A DNA stretch of 64,000 bases from VRUE01 sp963742535 (GTDB lineage Bacteria; Actinomycetota; Thermoleophilia; Solirubrobacterales; 70-9): NCBI GenBank assembly GCA_963742535.1, contig CAVUMC010000002.1, positions 1,426,001 through 1,490,000 on the forward strand, given 5' to 3'. The translations under genes were made by a program, and so were the position numbers. The notes below the pieces were generated by a model. The model saw only the letters and a program-made list of their open reading frames with translations. It had not been told where the DNA came from and did no database searches. Shown here one piece after another: positions 10,555-19,482 of this stretch (position 1 is the stretch's first letter; each line of letters starts with the position of its first letter).

Positions 10555-11224
10555 CTATGGCCTCGGCGCCGCCGGCCTCGCGCGCCGCGACTTCCTCACC
10601 GACGTAGGGGCGCAACAGGAACTCCAAGGCCTCCGGCAACAGCGCCCGCAGCTTGTCGGCTTCGCCGGCGATCAGGCGCTGGTTGATCACCCAGAGCACG
10701 CCTCCGGCAAGGGTCTCCTCGAGGCTCTCGGGCAGCTTGTCGGCGCGTGGGTTGAGCTCCCGACCCGGTCGCAGCAGCGGTGCGAAGCGCTTCAGCATCG
10801 CCTCGTGCCGAGCCGCGGCCTCGGCCCCCGCGGTCGGTGCCTCGATCAGACAGGCGCGCGCCACCCCAGGGTGTTCGGCGGCGATCTTCAACAGCGCCCC
10901 AAGCCCCGCTCCGACTTTGTCCGGCCAGGGACCGTCTTCGCGGTCGTAGGCTTCCTCGACCACATAAGCAGTGCGCTGCAGCGCCGCGTCGAGCAGAGCG
11001 AGAAAGGCCTCCTCCTTGTCGGCGTAGTGCTTGTAGAAGGTCGCGTAGCCGACCTTGGCCCGGCGCACGATCTGCTCGATCGTCGTCTCGGCAAAGCCCT
11101 GCTCGGCGATCAGGTCGGCGGTCGCCTCGAGAATCCGCCGACGCTGGTCGTCCCCAGACGCAGCCCGACTGACCGGCTCGGGGCCGGGCGGCTGCCGGGA
11201 AGCCTTTCCAGGCAATGCACGCAC
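10547..11224 (-). CDS. TetR/AcrR-family transcriptional regulator
   Basis: This protein has 225 residues from a GTG at 11224. The DNA-binding domain (RILEATADLIAEQGFAETTI, then EQIVRRAKVGYATFYKHYAD) starts about 28 residues in. A shorter product from an internal GTG (VSRAASG) is possible. The C-terminal region contains KLRALLPEALEFLLRPYVGEE, matching the family-wide end motif of this array. It overlaps the next TetR gene by 8 bases. It diverges from the TetR gene at 11311 across an 86-base gap holding a promoter and short symmetrical motifs, an arrangement typical of autoregulated TetR genes. The target is unknown. Confidence 0.85.
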   Translation of the reverse strand: MRALPGKASRQPPGPEPVSRAASGDDQRRRILEATADLIAEQGFAETTIEQIVRRAKVGYATFYKHYADKEEAFLALLDAALQRTAYVVEEAYDREDGPWPDKVGAGLGALLKIAAEHPGVARACLIEAPTAGAEAAARHEAMLKRFAPLLRPGRELNPRADKLPESLEETLAGGVLWVINQRLIAGEADKLRALLPEALEFLLRPYVGEEVAAREAGGAEAIGG

Positions 11225-11243
11225 GGAGTCAGGATAGCGCGCG

Positions 11244-11303
11244 TTCCTATAGGTACGAAGTGGGTATATGAAGTGTTGATAGTTCCCAAAAATGGGCTAA
11301 GGT
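11244..11303 (+). promoter_or_regulatory. Divergent TetR promoter region with symmetrical motifs
   Basis: Between two divergent TetR genes lies TTGATA (11276-11281), 16 bases, then TAAGGT (11298-11303), a plausible sigma-70-type promoter for the plus-strand gene starting at 11311. CCCA-AAAA-TGGG (11285-11296) falls inside the spacer. TTCCTATAGGTAC (11244-11256) lies toward the minus-strand gene, and a near copy in the opposite orientation occurs at 14027-14041. These are candidate operators; the assignment is by inspection only. Confidence 0.35.
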
Positions 11304-11310
11304 ACCTCGA

Positions 11311-11994
11311 GTGGACGCTCCACCCACACTACGAGCAGTCAGATCGTGGGATGAGGCGATTCCACAGCGCCCCTCAGACGAGGGAGCGCTGGAAGCGATG
11401 CTGCTCAGCGTTGGCGCCAACGGCTACGACAAGGCCACGGTGCAGGAGGTGCTGGAGCGCAGCGGGATGTCCCGCGATCGCTTTCAGCGGCGCTTTGGCG
11501 GCAAGCAGGCCTGCTTTGCGGAGGCCTACGAGATGGCGGCGGAGAGACTCTGCGCGGAAGTGCTCGAGGCGGGCCGAAGGGCTGAGAGCTGGCGGGCGGG
11601 CTTCCGCGCCGCCCTCGTCCGCTTGCTGAAGACCGTCGCCGAACAGCCGCTGCTGGCGAAAGCGCTCCTCATAGAGGTCCGCGCCGCCCGCGGCGAGGCC
11701 TGGGCCAAGCACCAACAGCTGATCGAGCGCTTTGTTCACGCGGTCGACGTCGCCAAAGGCGAGCCTGGCGCCTGCCCGACCACCGCCCTTACCCCCCAGT
11801 TCGTCGTCGGCGCGATCGAGGAATCGATCGTCACCGAGATCGGCGCTGGCCGCACGGCGACGGTCGAGCGCCTCTTCCCCGACCTCGCCCACCTCGCGGT
11901 GCTCAGCTACTTCGGCGAGGACGAGGCCTGGCTCGAGCTCAGCTCTTCTCCTGAGCGAGTTCTGCGGCCGCTTGACTCCCCAGATACGGAGTAA
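11311..11994 (+). CDS. TetR-like transcriptional regulator (divergent subtype)
   Basis: This protein has 227 residues from a GTG start. The N-terminal domain (EAMLLSVGANGYDKATVQEV, then LERSGMSRDRFQRRFGGKQACFAEAYE) is a recognisable TetR helix-turn-helix, though the usual 'TFYxHF' recognition phrase is replaced by RFQRRFGGK. The C-terminal half is helical and includes ALLIEVRAARGEA and LFPDLAHLAVLSYFGEDEA, matching the regulator at 14131 more closely than the minus-strand set. Its 3' end overlaps the converging TetR gene by 56 bases. Two structural subtypes therefore sit in the same cluster: a 'PPGRHGLPREF' type on the minus strand and this one on the plus strand. Confidence 0.75.
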   Translation: MDAPPTLRAVRSWDEAIPQRPSDEGALEAMLLSVGANGYDKATVQEVLERSGMSRDRFQRRFGGKQACFAEAYEMAAERLCAEVLEAGRRAESWRAGFRAALVRLLKTVAEQPLLAKALLIEVRAARGEAWAKHQQLIERFVHAVDVAKGEPGACPTTALTPQFVVGAIEESIVTEIGAGRTATVERLFPDLAHLAVLSYFGEDEAWLELSSSPERVLRPLDSPDTE

Positions 11995-12628
11995 GCGTGA
12001 ACTCGACCAGGTCGGGCAGCAGCTCCTCCAGCTGCTCGGCTTTGCCGGCGATGATGCGGCGGGAGATCAACGAGACCATGCCGCCGACCAGAGCCTCCTC
12101 GGTGGTCGGCGAGAGACGGGAGAGCACCTCGGGAGAGCGGCCCTCACGGCCAGTCTGGAAGTAGGGGACGAAGCTCTGGATCGCGGCGTCGTAGCGCTCG
12201 ACCACGACCGGGCCGGCGACCAGTGCCTCGACCATGCAGAGGCGCGCCAGGTGGGGCTCGGCGGCAAGGAACTCGAGCATCGCGCCGATTCCGGCTTTAA
12301 CCGCGTGCGGCCAGTCGTCCTCGGCGTCGAAGGCGGTGGAGACGCGCCCAACCAGCTCTTCCATCACCGTGTCGTAGGCGGCGACGAAGCACTCGTCCTT
12401 GCTGGAGAAGTGCTCGTAGAAGGTGCGGCGGGAGACGGCGGCGTGGCGGGTGATGTGCGCGATCGTCGTCCCGGAATAACCGTTTTCGGCAATCGCCTCG
12501 GCTAGCCCGGCGATCAAACGCTCGCGCTGATTGTGGATAACGAACTCACGCGGCAGCCCGTGCCTGCCCGGGGGCAGGCGCGCGAGCTCTGGTGGGTATC
12601 CCTCAGCTGACACTCCCGAGTCACCCAT
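11939..12628 (-). CDS. TetR/AcrR-family transcriptional regulator
   Basis: The TetR domain is clear: HNQRERLIAGLAEAIAENGY, then STTIAHITRHAAVSRRTFYEHFSSKDECF in nearly that form. It is preceded by LARLPPGRHGLPREFV and followed by a helical C-terminal domain ending LLPDLVEFTLTPYLGSQAA. I place the start at the ATG at 12628, which has GAGGAA directly upstream. However, the frame is open for another 192 bases, to 12820. That extension encodes the C-terminus of the upstream TetR protein (ELPELVPQLMSAAVMPYLGI), so a tandem fusion of the two regulators is possible. It converges on the plus-strand TetR gene with overlapping ends. Confidence 0.8.
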   Translation of the reverse strand: MGDSGVSAEGYPPELARLPPGRHGLPREFVIHNQRERLIAGLAEAIAENGYSGTTIAHITRHAAVSRRTFYEHFSSKDECFVAAYDTVMEELVGRVSTAFDAEDDWPHAVKAGIGAMLEFLAAEPHLARLCMVEALVAGPVVVERYDAAIQSFVPYFQTGREGRSPEVLSRLSPTTEEALVGGMVSLISRRIIAGKAEQLEELLPDLVEFTLTPYLGSQAAAELAQEKS

Positions 12629-13304
12629 TTCCTCGGAAGAGGACTTTTTCTTTGCCACACCCCGACGATATCGCGCGGGCGGGTCAAAACCCCTCGACAA
12701 CTCGGCCAATCCAGCCTCGATTCCTAGATACGGCATTACTGCCGCAGACATCAATTGCGGCACCAGCTCGGGCAGCTCCTCAGTGCTGCCCCGCAACAAC
12801 TTTCGCGTAAACCTGGCCATAGGCGGATCCGGCGAGGGCCTCTGCCGTGGTGTGCGGCACCGACTCCGGGTCGTCCATCTCGTTGCGACCGGCGTCGATC
12901 AGCGAGGCGATCACGCGCATCGTCATGTCGCGCCGCGCCCGCGCCGCGTCGCCGGCCGCCAGCACCTCGACCGCGAAGCAGGCCCGGCTGGGGTCGTGGC
13001 GCAACCCCTCGACGATCTCACAGGCGACAGCACGCAGGCGGTCGGGCCAGCTCTCCTGACTGTTGTAGGCCTCGAGCATCTCCCGCATGCAGTTCTCGTT
13101 CATCTCCTGCCAGGCGGAGAGAAAGCAGTCGTACTTACCGCGGAAGTGGCGGTCGAAGGCGGGGCGGTCGACGCCCGCCCGTTCGGTGATCAGCTCGATC
13201 GTGGTCTCGGCGTAGCCGCGCTCGGCGGCGATCTCGATCAGGGCCTCGACGATGCGCTCGCGCTCGGGACTGACTGCGCGCTCGCGAGTCTCCAAGTCAA
13301 GCAC
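12629..13304 (-). CDS. TetR-family regulator with a frameshift near its C-terminus
   Basis: From a GTG at 13304 the frame encodes a TetR domain (ERIVEALIEIAAERGYAETT, then IELITERAGVDRPAFDRHFRGKYDCF) and most of the helical C-terminal domain. It reaches a stop at 12780 right after AYGQVYAKVVAGQH. Removing one G from the GGGG at about 12790 restores GSTEELPELVPQLMSAAVMPYLGIE, the normal family ending. That restored frame then has no stop before the next TetR gene, so the repaired reading would give a tandem two-TetR protein of about 455 residues. The alternative is a stop or second indel lost in this assembly. It starts 31 bases after the stop of the TetR gene upstream. Confidence 0.65.
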
Positions 13305-13335
13305 TAGCGCATAGGACCCCCCATCCCTGCCCTGG

Positions 13336-14016
13336 CTAACCCTTAGCGGGTGTCGGCGCTTCCTCGGCCGCGATCCGCTTGGCGGACTCGGCGCCGAGGT
13401 ACGGCGTGAGGGAGAACTCGACCAGCTCCGGAAGCAGCTCCTCGATCTGCTCCGCCTGCCCCATGATGATGCGCTGGTAGAGGATCCAGAAGATCCCTCC
13501 GACGATCGTCTCCTCCAGCGTCGTCGGCAACTCCTCGCCCTTGGCCGAGACCTTGCGGCCCATGCGGAAGAGCGGTACGAAAGCTTGGATCGAGCGCTCA
13601 TAGCGATCGACTGCGGCCGGGCCGGCGGAGAGCGCCTCGACGATGCAAGTTCGGGCGAGTGCCGGCTCATTGGCAACGTAGTGGAGGAAGGCGGCGAGGC
13701 CGGAGTTGACCCGGGCGGGCCAACTGTCGACCTTGCTGGCGGCGTCGACGACGCGGCGCAGTGCCTCCTTGACCGCGAACTCCGAGGCGGCGAGGAAGCA
13801 GTCCTCCTTGGAGGAGAAGTTCTCGTAGAAAGTGTTGCGGGCGATCCCGGCGCGGCGGACGATGTCGGCGACGGTCACGGCGCGGTATCCCTTCTCGACC
13901 GTCTCCTCCGCCAGGGCGGCGATTATGCGGGCCCGCTGGTGCTGGGCGATGAACTCCCGAGGCAACTGATGCCTACCCGGTGGCATCCTCGTTGCTTGCG
14001 GAGCTCGATCAGGCAC
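13336..14016 (-). CDS. TetR/AcrR-family transcriptional regulator
   Basis: The TetR domain reads RIIAALAEETVEKGYRAVTV, then ADIVRRAGIARNTFYENFSSKEDCFLAA, after the array-typical MPPGRHQLPREF. The helical ligand domain ends QIEELLPELVEFSLTPYLGAESAKRIA. The GTG at 14016 (226 residues) is preferred. The frame is open to a TTG at 14070, but that extension would include the CTATAG-containing motif at 14027-14041, which looks like a regulatory site. It is the first gene of a minus-strand run of three TetR genes. Confidence 0.83.
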   Translation of the reverse strand: MPDRAPQATRMPPGRHQLPREFIAQHQRARIIAALAEETVEKGYRAVTVADIVRRAGIARNTFYENFSSKEDCFLAASEFAVKEALRRVVDAASKVDSWPARVNSGLAAFLHYVANEPALARTCIVEALSAGPAAVDRYERSIQAFVPLFRMGRKVSAKGEELPTTLEETIVGGIFWILYQRIIMGQAEQIEELLPELVEFSLTPYLGAESAKRIAAEEAPTPAKG

Positions 14017-14026
14017 GAACGCCAGG

Positions 14027-14041
14027 GTACCTCTATAGGAA
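14027..14041 (-). promoter_or_regulatory. CTATAG-centred motif, candidate TetR operator
   Basis: On the minus strand this reads TTCCTATAGAGGTAC. The site at 11244-11256 reads TTCCTATAGGTAC, differing only by a two-base AG insertion. Both lie just upstream of minus-strand TetR genes of the same subtype. The core CTATAG is self-complementary. A shared operator is an inference from this similarity. Confidence 0.3.
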
Positions 14042-14130
14042 TCCGTTTCCAAGCTAGACGGATTGACCAAATACCGCTACTGTTCCTGATTCCAGACAAC
14101 CCGTTCCCTTGATCGATAGAGGAAGGTCGG

Positions 14131-14803
14131 ATGGGCAAGCAGGCCGCAACCAAGGTCCGGGCAGGGGCTGAAGGGACCGGCGCAGCGGGGAAGAACCTCT
14201 CCGCGGCTCCCACACTCAGACTGGTGAGTTCACCGAAGCGTCAACGCATCCTCGAAGGCATGCTCGAGGTCGTCGGCAGCAATGGCTACGACGCGGCTTC
14301 AGTCCGCATGGTGCTCGACAGCACCGGTCTCTACCGCCAGGCTTTCTACGACGAGTTCGCCGATAAGGACGCCTGCTATTTGGAGGCGCTCGAGCTTTGG
14401 CGCCGCCAAACTCGAGGCGATCGCAAGCGAGGCCGCGGCGGGTGAGGACGAGTGGCGAGCCCAACTGCGCGCCGGTCTCAGCGCCGTGCTCGGCACCCTC
14501 GAAGAAGACCCGGCCTCCGGGCGAGCGCTGATCGTCGAGGTCCACGCCGCCGGTGCCGAGGCACTGGCGATCAGGGGCGAGGCGATGAAACGGCTGACCG
14601 CTTTCGTCGATTCGGCACGCGAGGTCGCCGGTGGCGAGGCACCGCCGCCGATCGCCGCCGAGGGAATCGTCGCCGGCATGCACGCGGTGGTCCACGCCAA
14701 GCTCGCCGCGGGCGAGGACGGCTTCCGTGACCTGCTGCCCGACTTCATGTACTTCGCGATGCTGCCCTACTTCGGTCGCCGAGCGTCGCCGGCGCCGAGA
14801 TGA
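14131..14803 (+). CDS. TetR-like regulator, split by one frameshift
   Basis: An ATG at 14131 with AGGAAGG just upstream starts a TetR-like domain (RILEGMLEVVGSNGYDAASV, then RMVLDSTGLYRQAFYDEFADKDACYLEALE). At about 14398 the frame changes. Dropping one T from GCTTTGG joins it to LGAAKLEAIASEAAAGEDEW and a normal helical C-terminal half ending LLPDFMYFAMLPYFGRRAS at 14803. The repaired protein has about 223 residues. It resembles the plus-strand regulator at 11311, sharing 'VGSNGYDxASV' and 'LPYFG'. The break is probably a sequencing error, although a pseudogene cannot be ruled out. It converges on the sugar dehydrogenase gene. Confidence 0.7.
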
Positions 14804-14831
14804 AGGCCGCGCGGGCCTAGCGCGGCCGCGC

Positions 14832-16083
14832 CTACAGACGGACGAGCTTGGGGGAATCGATGCCGCGGGTGACGCCGCGGAAGTCGACGACCAGCGGCGC
14901 TGTTGAGACGACCTCGGCGTAGTCGAGCTCGGGATGCGCGGTGACGATCGCAGCTACGTCGACAGCTCGATAGAGACTCCTCCAGATCAACCGACTTCAG
15001 GCCCAATTCAGACAGCTCGGCAACGTGGGGGTCGTGGTAGGCGACCTCGCCCCCCAGATCCCGCAGGCGGCGGGCGATCTTCAGCGCAGGTGACTCGCGC
15101 GTATCGCCGACACCCGCCTTGTAACTGACCCCAAGCAGCAGGATCCGCGATCCCCTGACCGGCTTGCGGGCGTCGTTGAGGGCACGCTCGATGCGTTCGA
15201 CGCAGAAGGCGGGCTGGGTCTGGTTGACCTTGCCGGCGAGCTCGATGAACTCCGGGTAGAAGTCGTGTTCGCGCGCCTTGAAGGCGAGGTAGAAAGGGTC
15301 GACCGGCAGGCAGTGGCCGCCCATGCCGGGACCGGGCTCAAAGCGCATGAAGCCGAAGGGCTTGGTCGCGGCGGCGTCGACCACCTCCCAGACGTCGATC
15401 TCGAGTCGGTCGCAGAGCTGGGCCAGCTCGTTGACGAGGGCGATGTTGACCGACCGGAAGATGTTCTCGAGCAGCTTCGAGAGCTCCGCCGCCTCGGGGC
15501 TGGAGAGCGACGATCGACCTCGTCGCAGATCAATGCGTAGAGCTCGCGGGCGCGCTCGGCGCAGGCGGGAGTGAGACCGCCGACCAGCTTTGGCGTCGTC
15601 TTCACGGTGAAGTCGGTGCGGCCCGGATCGATTCGCTCCGGCGAGAAGGCGAGGTGGAAGTCACGACCAGCCGATAGCCCCGACTCCTCGAGGATCGGCA
15701 GCAGGCGCTCGCGGGTCGTCCCCGGATAGGTCGTCGACTCGAGCACGACGAGCTGCTCGGGCTGCAGCACCCCCGAGAGCGCTGTGGCCGAATCGAGCAG
15801 GTAGGTGAGGTCGGGCTCGCGCGAGCCGGTCAGCGGAGTCGGCACGCAGATCACGATCGCTTCGCAGGAGGCGAGGTCAGCCTGATTGCCGGTCGCTCGC
15901 AAGCGCTCGGCAAGCGGGGCGAGGACAGCGTCGGGCACGTCCTCGATGTGACTGCGGCCGGCTGTTCAGACCTTCGACCTTGCGCGGGTCGGTGTCGAGG
16001 CCGACGACCTCGTGCCCCGCATCAGCGAAGGCGACCGCGAGCGGCAGGCCGACGTAGCCGAGACCAACGATGCCGATCTTCAT
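14832..16083 (-). CDS. UDP-sugar/nucleotide-sugar dehydrogenase, frameshifted in this assembly
   Basis: The ATG at 16083 starts a textbook NAD-binding N-terminus (MKIGIVGLGYVGLPLAVAFADAGHE in two pieces, motif GLGYVGLP). Later segments lie in other frames: VICVPTPLTG and ESTTYPGTT with FSPERIDPGRT, then PGPGMGGHCLPVDPFYLAFKARE, where the cysteine is the catalytic residue of the family, then ILLLGVSYKAGVGDTRESPALKI. The natural end (APLVVDFRGVTRGIDSPKL) stops at 14832. Breaks lie near 15955, 15510 and 14985. The repaired length, about 417 residues, fits the UDP-GlcNAc/UDP-ManNAc/UDP-glucose 6-dehydrogenase family; the substrate cannot be told from sequence alone. The enzyme would supply uronic-acid-type precursors for the polysaccharide locus further downstream. 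Confidence 0.8.
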
Positions 16084-16193
16084 TGACCGCAGTGTAGGCG
16101 GCGCCTCCGAGCCCTTGGACGCAGCGGCTAGACCTGGGCGTCGACCGCCGGAAACGGTTGGACAGTCTGAGAACACTGCCCTACTCTGAACGC

Positions 16194-16888
16194 ATGGATT
16201 CGTCTCCAGCGTCGAGCCCGGAGCAAACACAATCGGGTACGCAAAGTCTCCCCCGCGCCTACCTGGTGCGCTCCGAAAGGGAGCGATTGTTGGAGGCGAT
16301 GCTGCGCGTCGCGGCCGCAAAAGGCTACGAAGCGACCACGGTCACCGACGTGATCGAGGTGGCTGGTGTCTCACGCGAGACCTTCGACTCGATGTTCGAC
16401 GAGCAAGGAGGCCTGCTTCCTCGAGGCCTACGAGGCGGTCTTCGACGTGCTCGATCGCCCACATGACGAGCGCCTTCGAGAGCGGCCGCGGGCGAGCCCT
16501 GGCCGGAGCGGGTCGAGCGCCGCGCTCAGCGCCCTGGTCGGCCTGCTCTCGGTCGAGGCCGGGATCGCACGTCTTTCGATGGTCGAGGTGACCGCCGCCG
16601 GCGACGACGCCCGGGCGCGCTACCGCTCCGCTCTGGCGCGCTTCACCCCTTTCCTCGAGGAAGGTCGCGACGTACGCGACCGAGGGCGAAGACCTGCCTG
16701 CCGACACCGCTCGCTTCGCGATCGGCGGCGCCACCTCGATGATCTTCGACGAGATCCGCGCCGGCCGCGGGCCGGAGCTGCGCCGCATCCTCCCCGACCT
16801 CGTCTTCGCCGTGCTGATGCCCTACCTCGGCCCGAGGCGCGCCGAAGACGAGATGCGCCGCGTTATCCGCGAGCACCCAACGGAGTAG
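16194..16888 (+). CDS. TetR-family regulator with several frameshifts
   Basis: The ATG at 16194 encodes a TetR domain (RERLLEAMLRVAAAKGYEAT, then VTDVIEVAGVSRETFDSMFDE). The remainder is scattered over frames: KEACFLEAYEAVFDVL, then ALSALVGLLSVEAGIARLSM and VEVTAAGDDARARYRSALARFTPFLEEGRD, then LPADTARFAIGGATSMIFDE and LRRILPDLVFAVLMPYLGPRRAEDE, ending at TAG 16886-16888. Single extra bases explain breaks at about 16402, 16453 and 16675, and at least one more lies at 16470-16520. A dense run of indels with all domains preserved suggests sequencing error, but decay is possible. Its stop is 6 bases from the converging stop of the hydratase gene. Confidence 0.6.
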
Positions 16889-16894
16889 GCGCGT

Positions 16895-17650
16895 TTAGAC
16901 GCCCTCGCCGTGGCGGCCGGCGCCGCCGGCGAAGCGTTGGGCTCCTTCGACGGCGACGCGCGAGGGTCTCGCGGCCGAGCTTGTGCTCGAGGGCGATGCC
17001 CTCGGCGAGCGGCAGGCCGAAGCCCTCGATCGCGGCGCGGCGGTCGGCCAGCATCGTCTCCTGCGGGAAGGCAGCGATCCGCTCGGCCAGCTCGAGGGCG
17101 CGCTCCAGGTGCTTGCCCGGCTCGACCACCTCGTTGACGAGGCCGATCCGGTGGGCCTCCTCGGCCTCGACCGGGCGGCCGGTGAGGATCAGCTCGAGGG
17201 CGCGGCCCATGCCGATGACGCGGGGCAGGCGCTGGGTGCCGCCGTCGACCAGCGGCACGCCCCAGCGACGCTCGAAGAGGCCGAAGGTCGATTGCGGCGT
17301 GGCGATGCGCAGGTCGCACCAGAGCGCCAGCTCGACCCCGCCCGCCAGGCACCAGCCGTCGACCGCGGCGATCGCCGGCTTGGCCGGGGTGAGGCGGGTC
17401 GGCCCCATCGGCCCATCCGGGTGATCGACGTCGAGGTTCATCGCCTTCAGGTCGGCGCCGGCGCAGAAGGCCTGCGCCGCCGGCGCCGGTGAGGACCAGG
17501 ACGCGGGCGCCATCGTCGGCCTCGAACTCGGTCAGCCCCTGACGGAAGGCCTCAGCCGTGGCGTGCATCGACCGCGTTGCGACGCTCGGGCCGGTCGATC
17601 GTCAGCACCGCCGCCGCGCCGACCCGCTCGTACCGAATCTCCCCGCTCAT
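16895..17650 (-). CDS. Enoyl-CoA hydratase/isomerase family protein, frameshifted
   Basis: From the ATG at 17650 the N-terminus reads MSGEIRYERVGAAAVLTIDR, then PERRNAVD. After two single-base breaks (about 17568 and 17480) the main frame carries the oxyanion-hole motif AFCAGADLKAM, PAIAAVDGWCLAGGVELALW and FGLFERRWGVPLVDGGTQRL. Both usual catalytic glutamates, the one in FGLFE and the one in ALELILTG, are conserved, so hydratase activity is plausible. A third break near 16940 leads to the proper end VAVEGAQRFAGGAGRHGEGV, a typical crotonase tail. The repaired length is about 252 residues. The likely role is beta-oxidation or a related acyl-CoA step; the substrate is unknown. It converges on the TetR gene at 16194, a possible regulator. 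Confidence 0.78.
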
Positions 17651-18073
17651 CGCCGCCATCCTCGCACAGCCTCAAAGGGCCGAACGGAGGCGGGAGTGGG
17701 CGGGCTAGTCGCGGCGACCATCCGGGTCTCACGGCGACGCCCAGCTCCCGGCGAAGCGCCCCGGTGCGCGATGGCGATCGAGGGCAGGTGCTCGATGCCG
17801 CCCGCAAAGCTAGGCATCGCCCCGGACGCGGGCACGAAAAAGCGACCGGTGGTGACGCTCGTTTGCCTGCCGCGTGCGTAGCCTTCGCACACTGAAGCTC
17901 GTCGCGCCACCTTCGAGGCGGTGTCCGATGGGCTTCCACGGACCCCGTCTCTCCCAGTCGCAATTTCAACTTAGCGCGCGCCCTTCGCCAGCGCTAGGGG
18001 GGCGACGAAAACGTTCCCGCAAAGTCCGGTAATTTGCCCGCGTCCGGAGGGGCGATATACGGTCCCGTTTGGG
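17651..18073. other. 423-base intergenic region between divergent genes
   Basis: I found no convincing gene here. Frames that are open lack recognisable domains and codon pattern. The only supported element is the promoter just before the sugar-porter gene at 18074. Confidence 0.5.
18034..18061 (+). promoter_or_regulatory. Candidate sigma-70 promoter of the sugar porter gene
   Basis: TTGCCC (18034-18039), a 16-base spacer and TATACG (18056-18061) sit 12 bases before the ATG at 18074. A start site shortly after the -10 element would give a very short or leaderless mRNA, common in actinobacteria. Confidence 0.45.
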
Positions 18074-19469
18074 ATGAGCGACGGTCTTGAGGCGTCAAGG
18101 AGGAGGGCGCGGCGCAACGTCGTGCTGACCGCTGCGATCGCCGGCCTCGGCGGGCTGCTATTCGGCTACGACACCGGCGTCATCGCCGGGGCCCTGCTCT
18201 TCATCAAGGGCGACTTCGATCTCGGCAGCTTCGCCCAGGGCCTGGTCGTCGCCGCGGTGCCGATCGGCGCCGTCGCCGGGGCTGCGATCGCCGGGCCGGC
18301 TGCCGACAACTACGGCCGCCGACTGATGATCCTGCTCGCCGCCGGCGTCTTCATCGTCGGCGCCCTGGCGAGTGCCGCCGCGCCAGGGGTCGAGGTGCTG
18401 GTGATCGCGCGCATCGTGATCGGGGTCGCGATCGGGCTCGCCTCGGCCGCCGCGCCCGTCTACATCTCCGAGGTGGCGCCGCCGGAGAGCCGCGGCCGCC
18501 TGGTCAGCTTCTTCCAGCTGGCGGTGACGATCGGCATCCTCGTCGCCTACCTGGTCGGCCTCGCCTTCGACCACGTCGAAGGCTGGCGCTGGATGCTCGG
18601 CCTCGGCTGCGTGCCGGCGCTGGCGCTCGGCTTCGGGATGCTGCGGATGCCGCAGAGCCCGCGCTGGCTGGTGATGAGCGGCGACGACTTCGCCGCGCGG
18701 GCGACGCTGGCGAAGATCCGCGTCGACGACCCCGACACGATCGACCGCGAGCTGGAGGAGATCAAGGACAGCCTCGACGAGAAGCCGGGCGCTTGGAGTG
18801 AGCTGCTGCAGCCGGTGGTCAAAGCAGCGCTCGTGGTCGGCGTCGGCCTGGCGATCCTGCAGCAGGTCACCGGCATCAACACGGTCATCTACTACGCGCC
18901 GACGATCGTCGAATTCACCGGCGTCAACTCCTCCGCCGGCTCGATCCTCGCCGCGGTCGGGGTCGGCGTGATCAACGTCGGCTTCACCCTCCTCGCGCTG
19001 CGCCTGCTCGACCGGGCGGGGCGCCGGACGCTGCTCTTCATCGGCGTCACCGGAATGTCGATCTCGCTCTTCGCCCTCGGCGGCGCCTTCAAGATCGCCG
19101 GCGGTGGCAGCACCCTCGCCTCGGTGATCGCGATCGGCAGCCTGATGGCTTACGTCGCCTCCTTCGCGATCAGCCTCGGGCCGATCTTCTGGCTGCTCAA
19201 CGCCGAGATCTACCCGCTCAGCGTGCGCAGCAAGGCGGCCGGGATCGGCACGATGGCGAACTGGACCTTCAACTTCATCGTCTCGCTCACCTTCCTGCTG
19301 CTGATCGAAGCGCTGGGACGAAGCGGCGCCTTCTGGTTCTACGGCGTCGATCGGCCTGCTCACGCTCGCCTTCTGCTGGAAGTTCGTCCCGGAGACCAAG
19401 GGCAAACGGCTCGAGGACATCCAGGAGTACTTCCAGGAGCGGGTAGACCGCCGCGGAGCCCGCGCGTAG
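18074..19469 (+). CDS. Sugar porter of the major facilitator superfamily
   Basis: This is a 12-helix transporter of the XylE/GalP/GLUT type, about 464 residues after repair. Signatures in order are GGLLFGYDTGVIAGALLF in helix 1, NYGRRLMI between helices 2 and 3, PVYISEVAPPESRGRL, then SPRWLVMSG before the central loop, QQVTGINTVIYYAPT in helix 7 and DRAGRRTLLFIG. It would import a sugar by proton symport or facilitated diffusion; the substrate is not predictable. The frame breaks near 19346 (one extra G in GTCGATCGG). The repaired end reads GLLTLAFCWKFVPETKGKRL then EDIQEYFQERVDRRGARA, including the family's PETKG motif, and stops at 19469. Confidence 0.88.
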
Positions 19470-19482
19470 CTACCCTGCCTTC

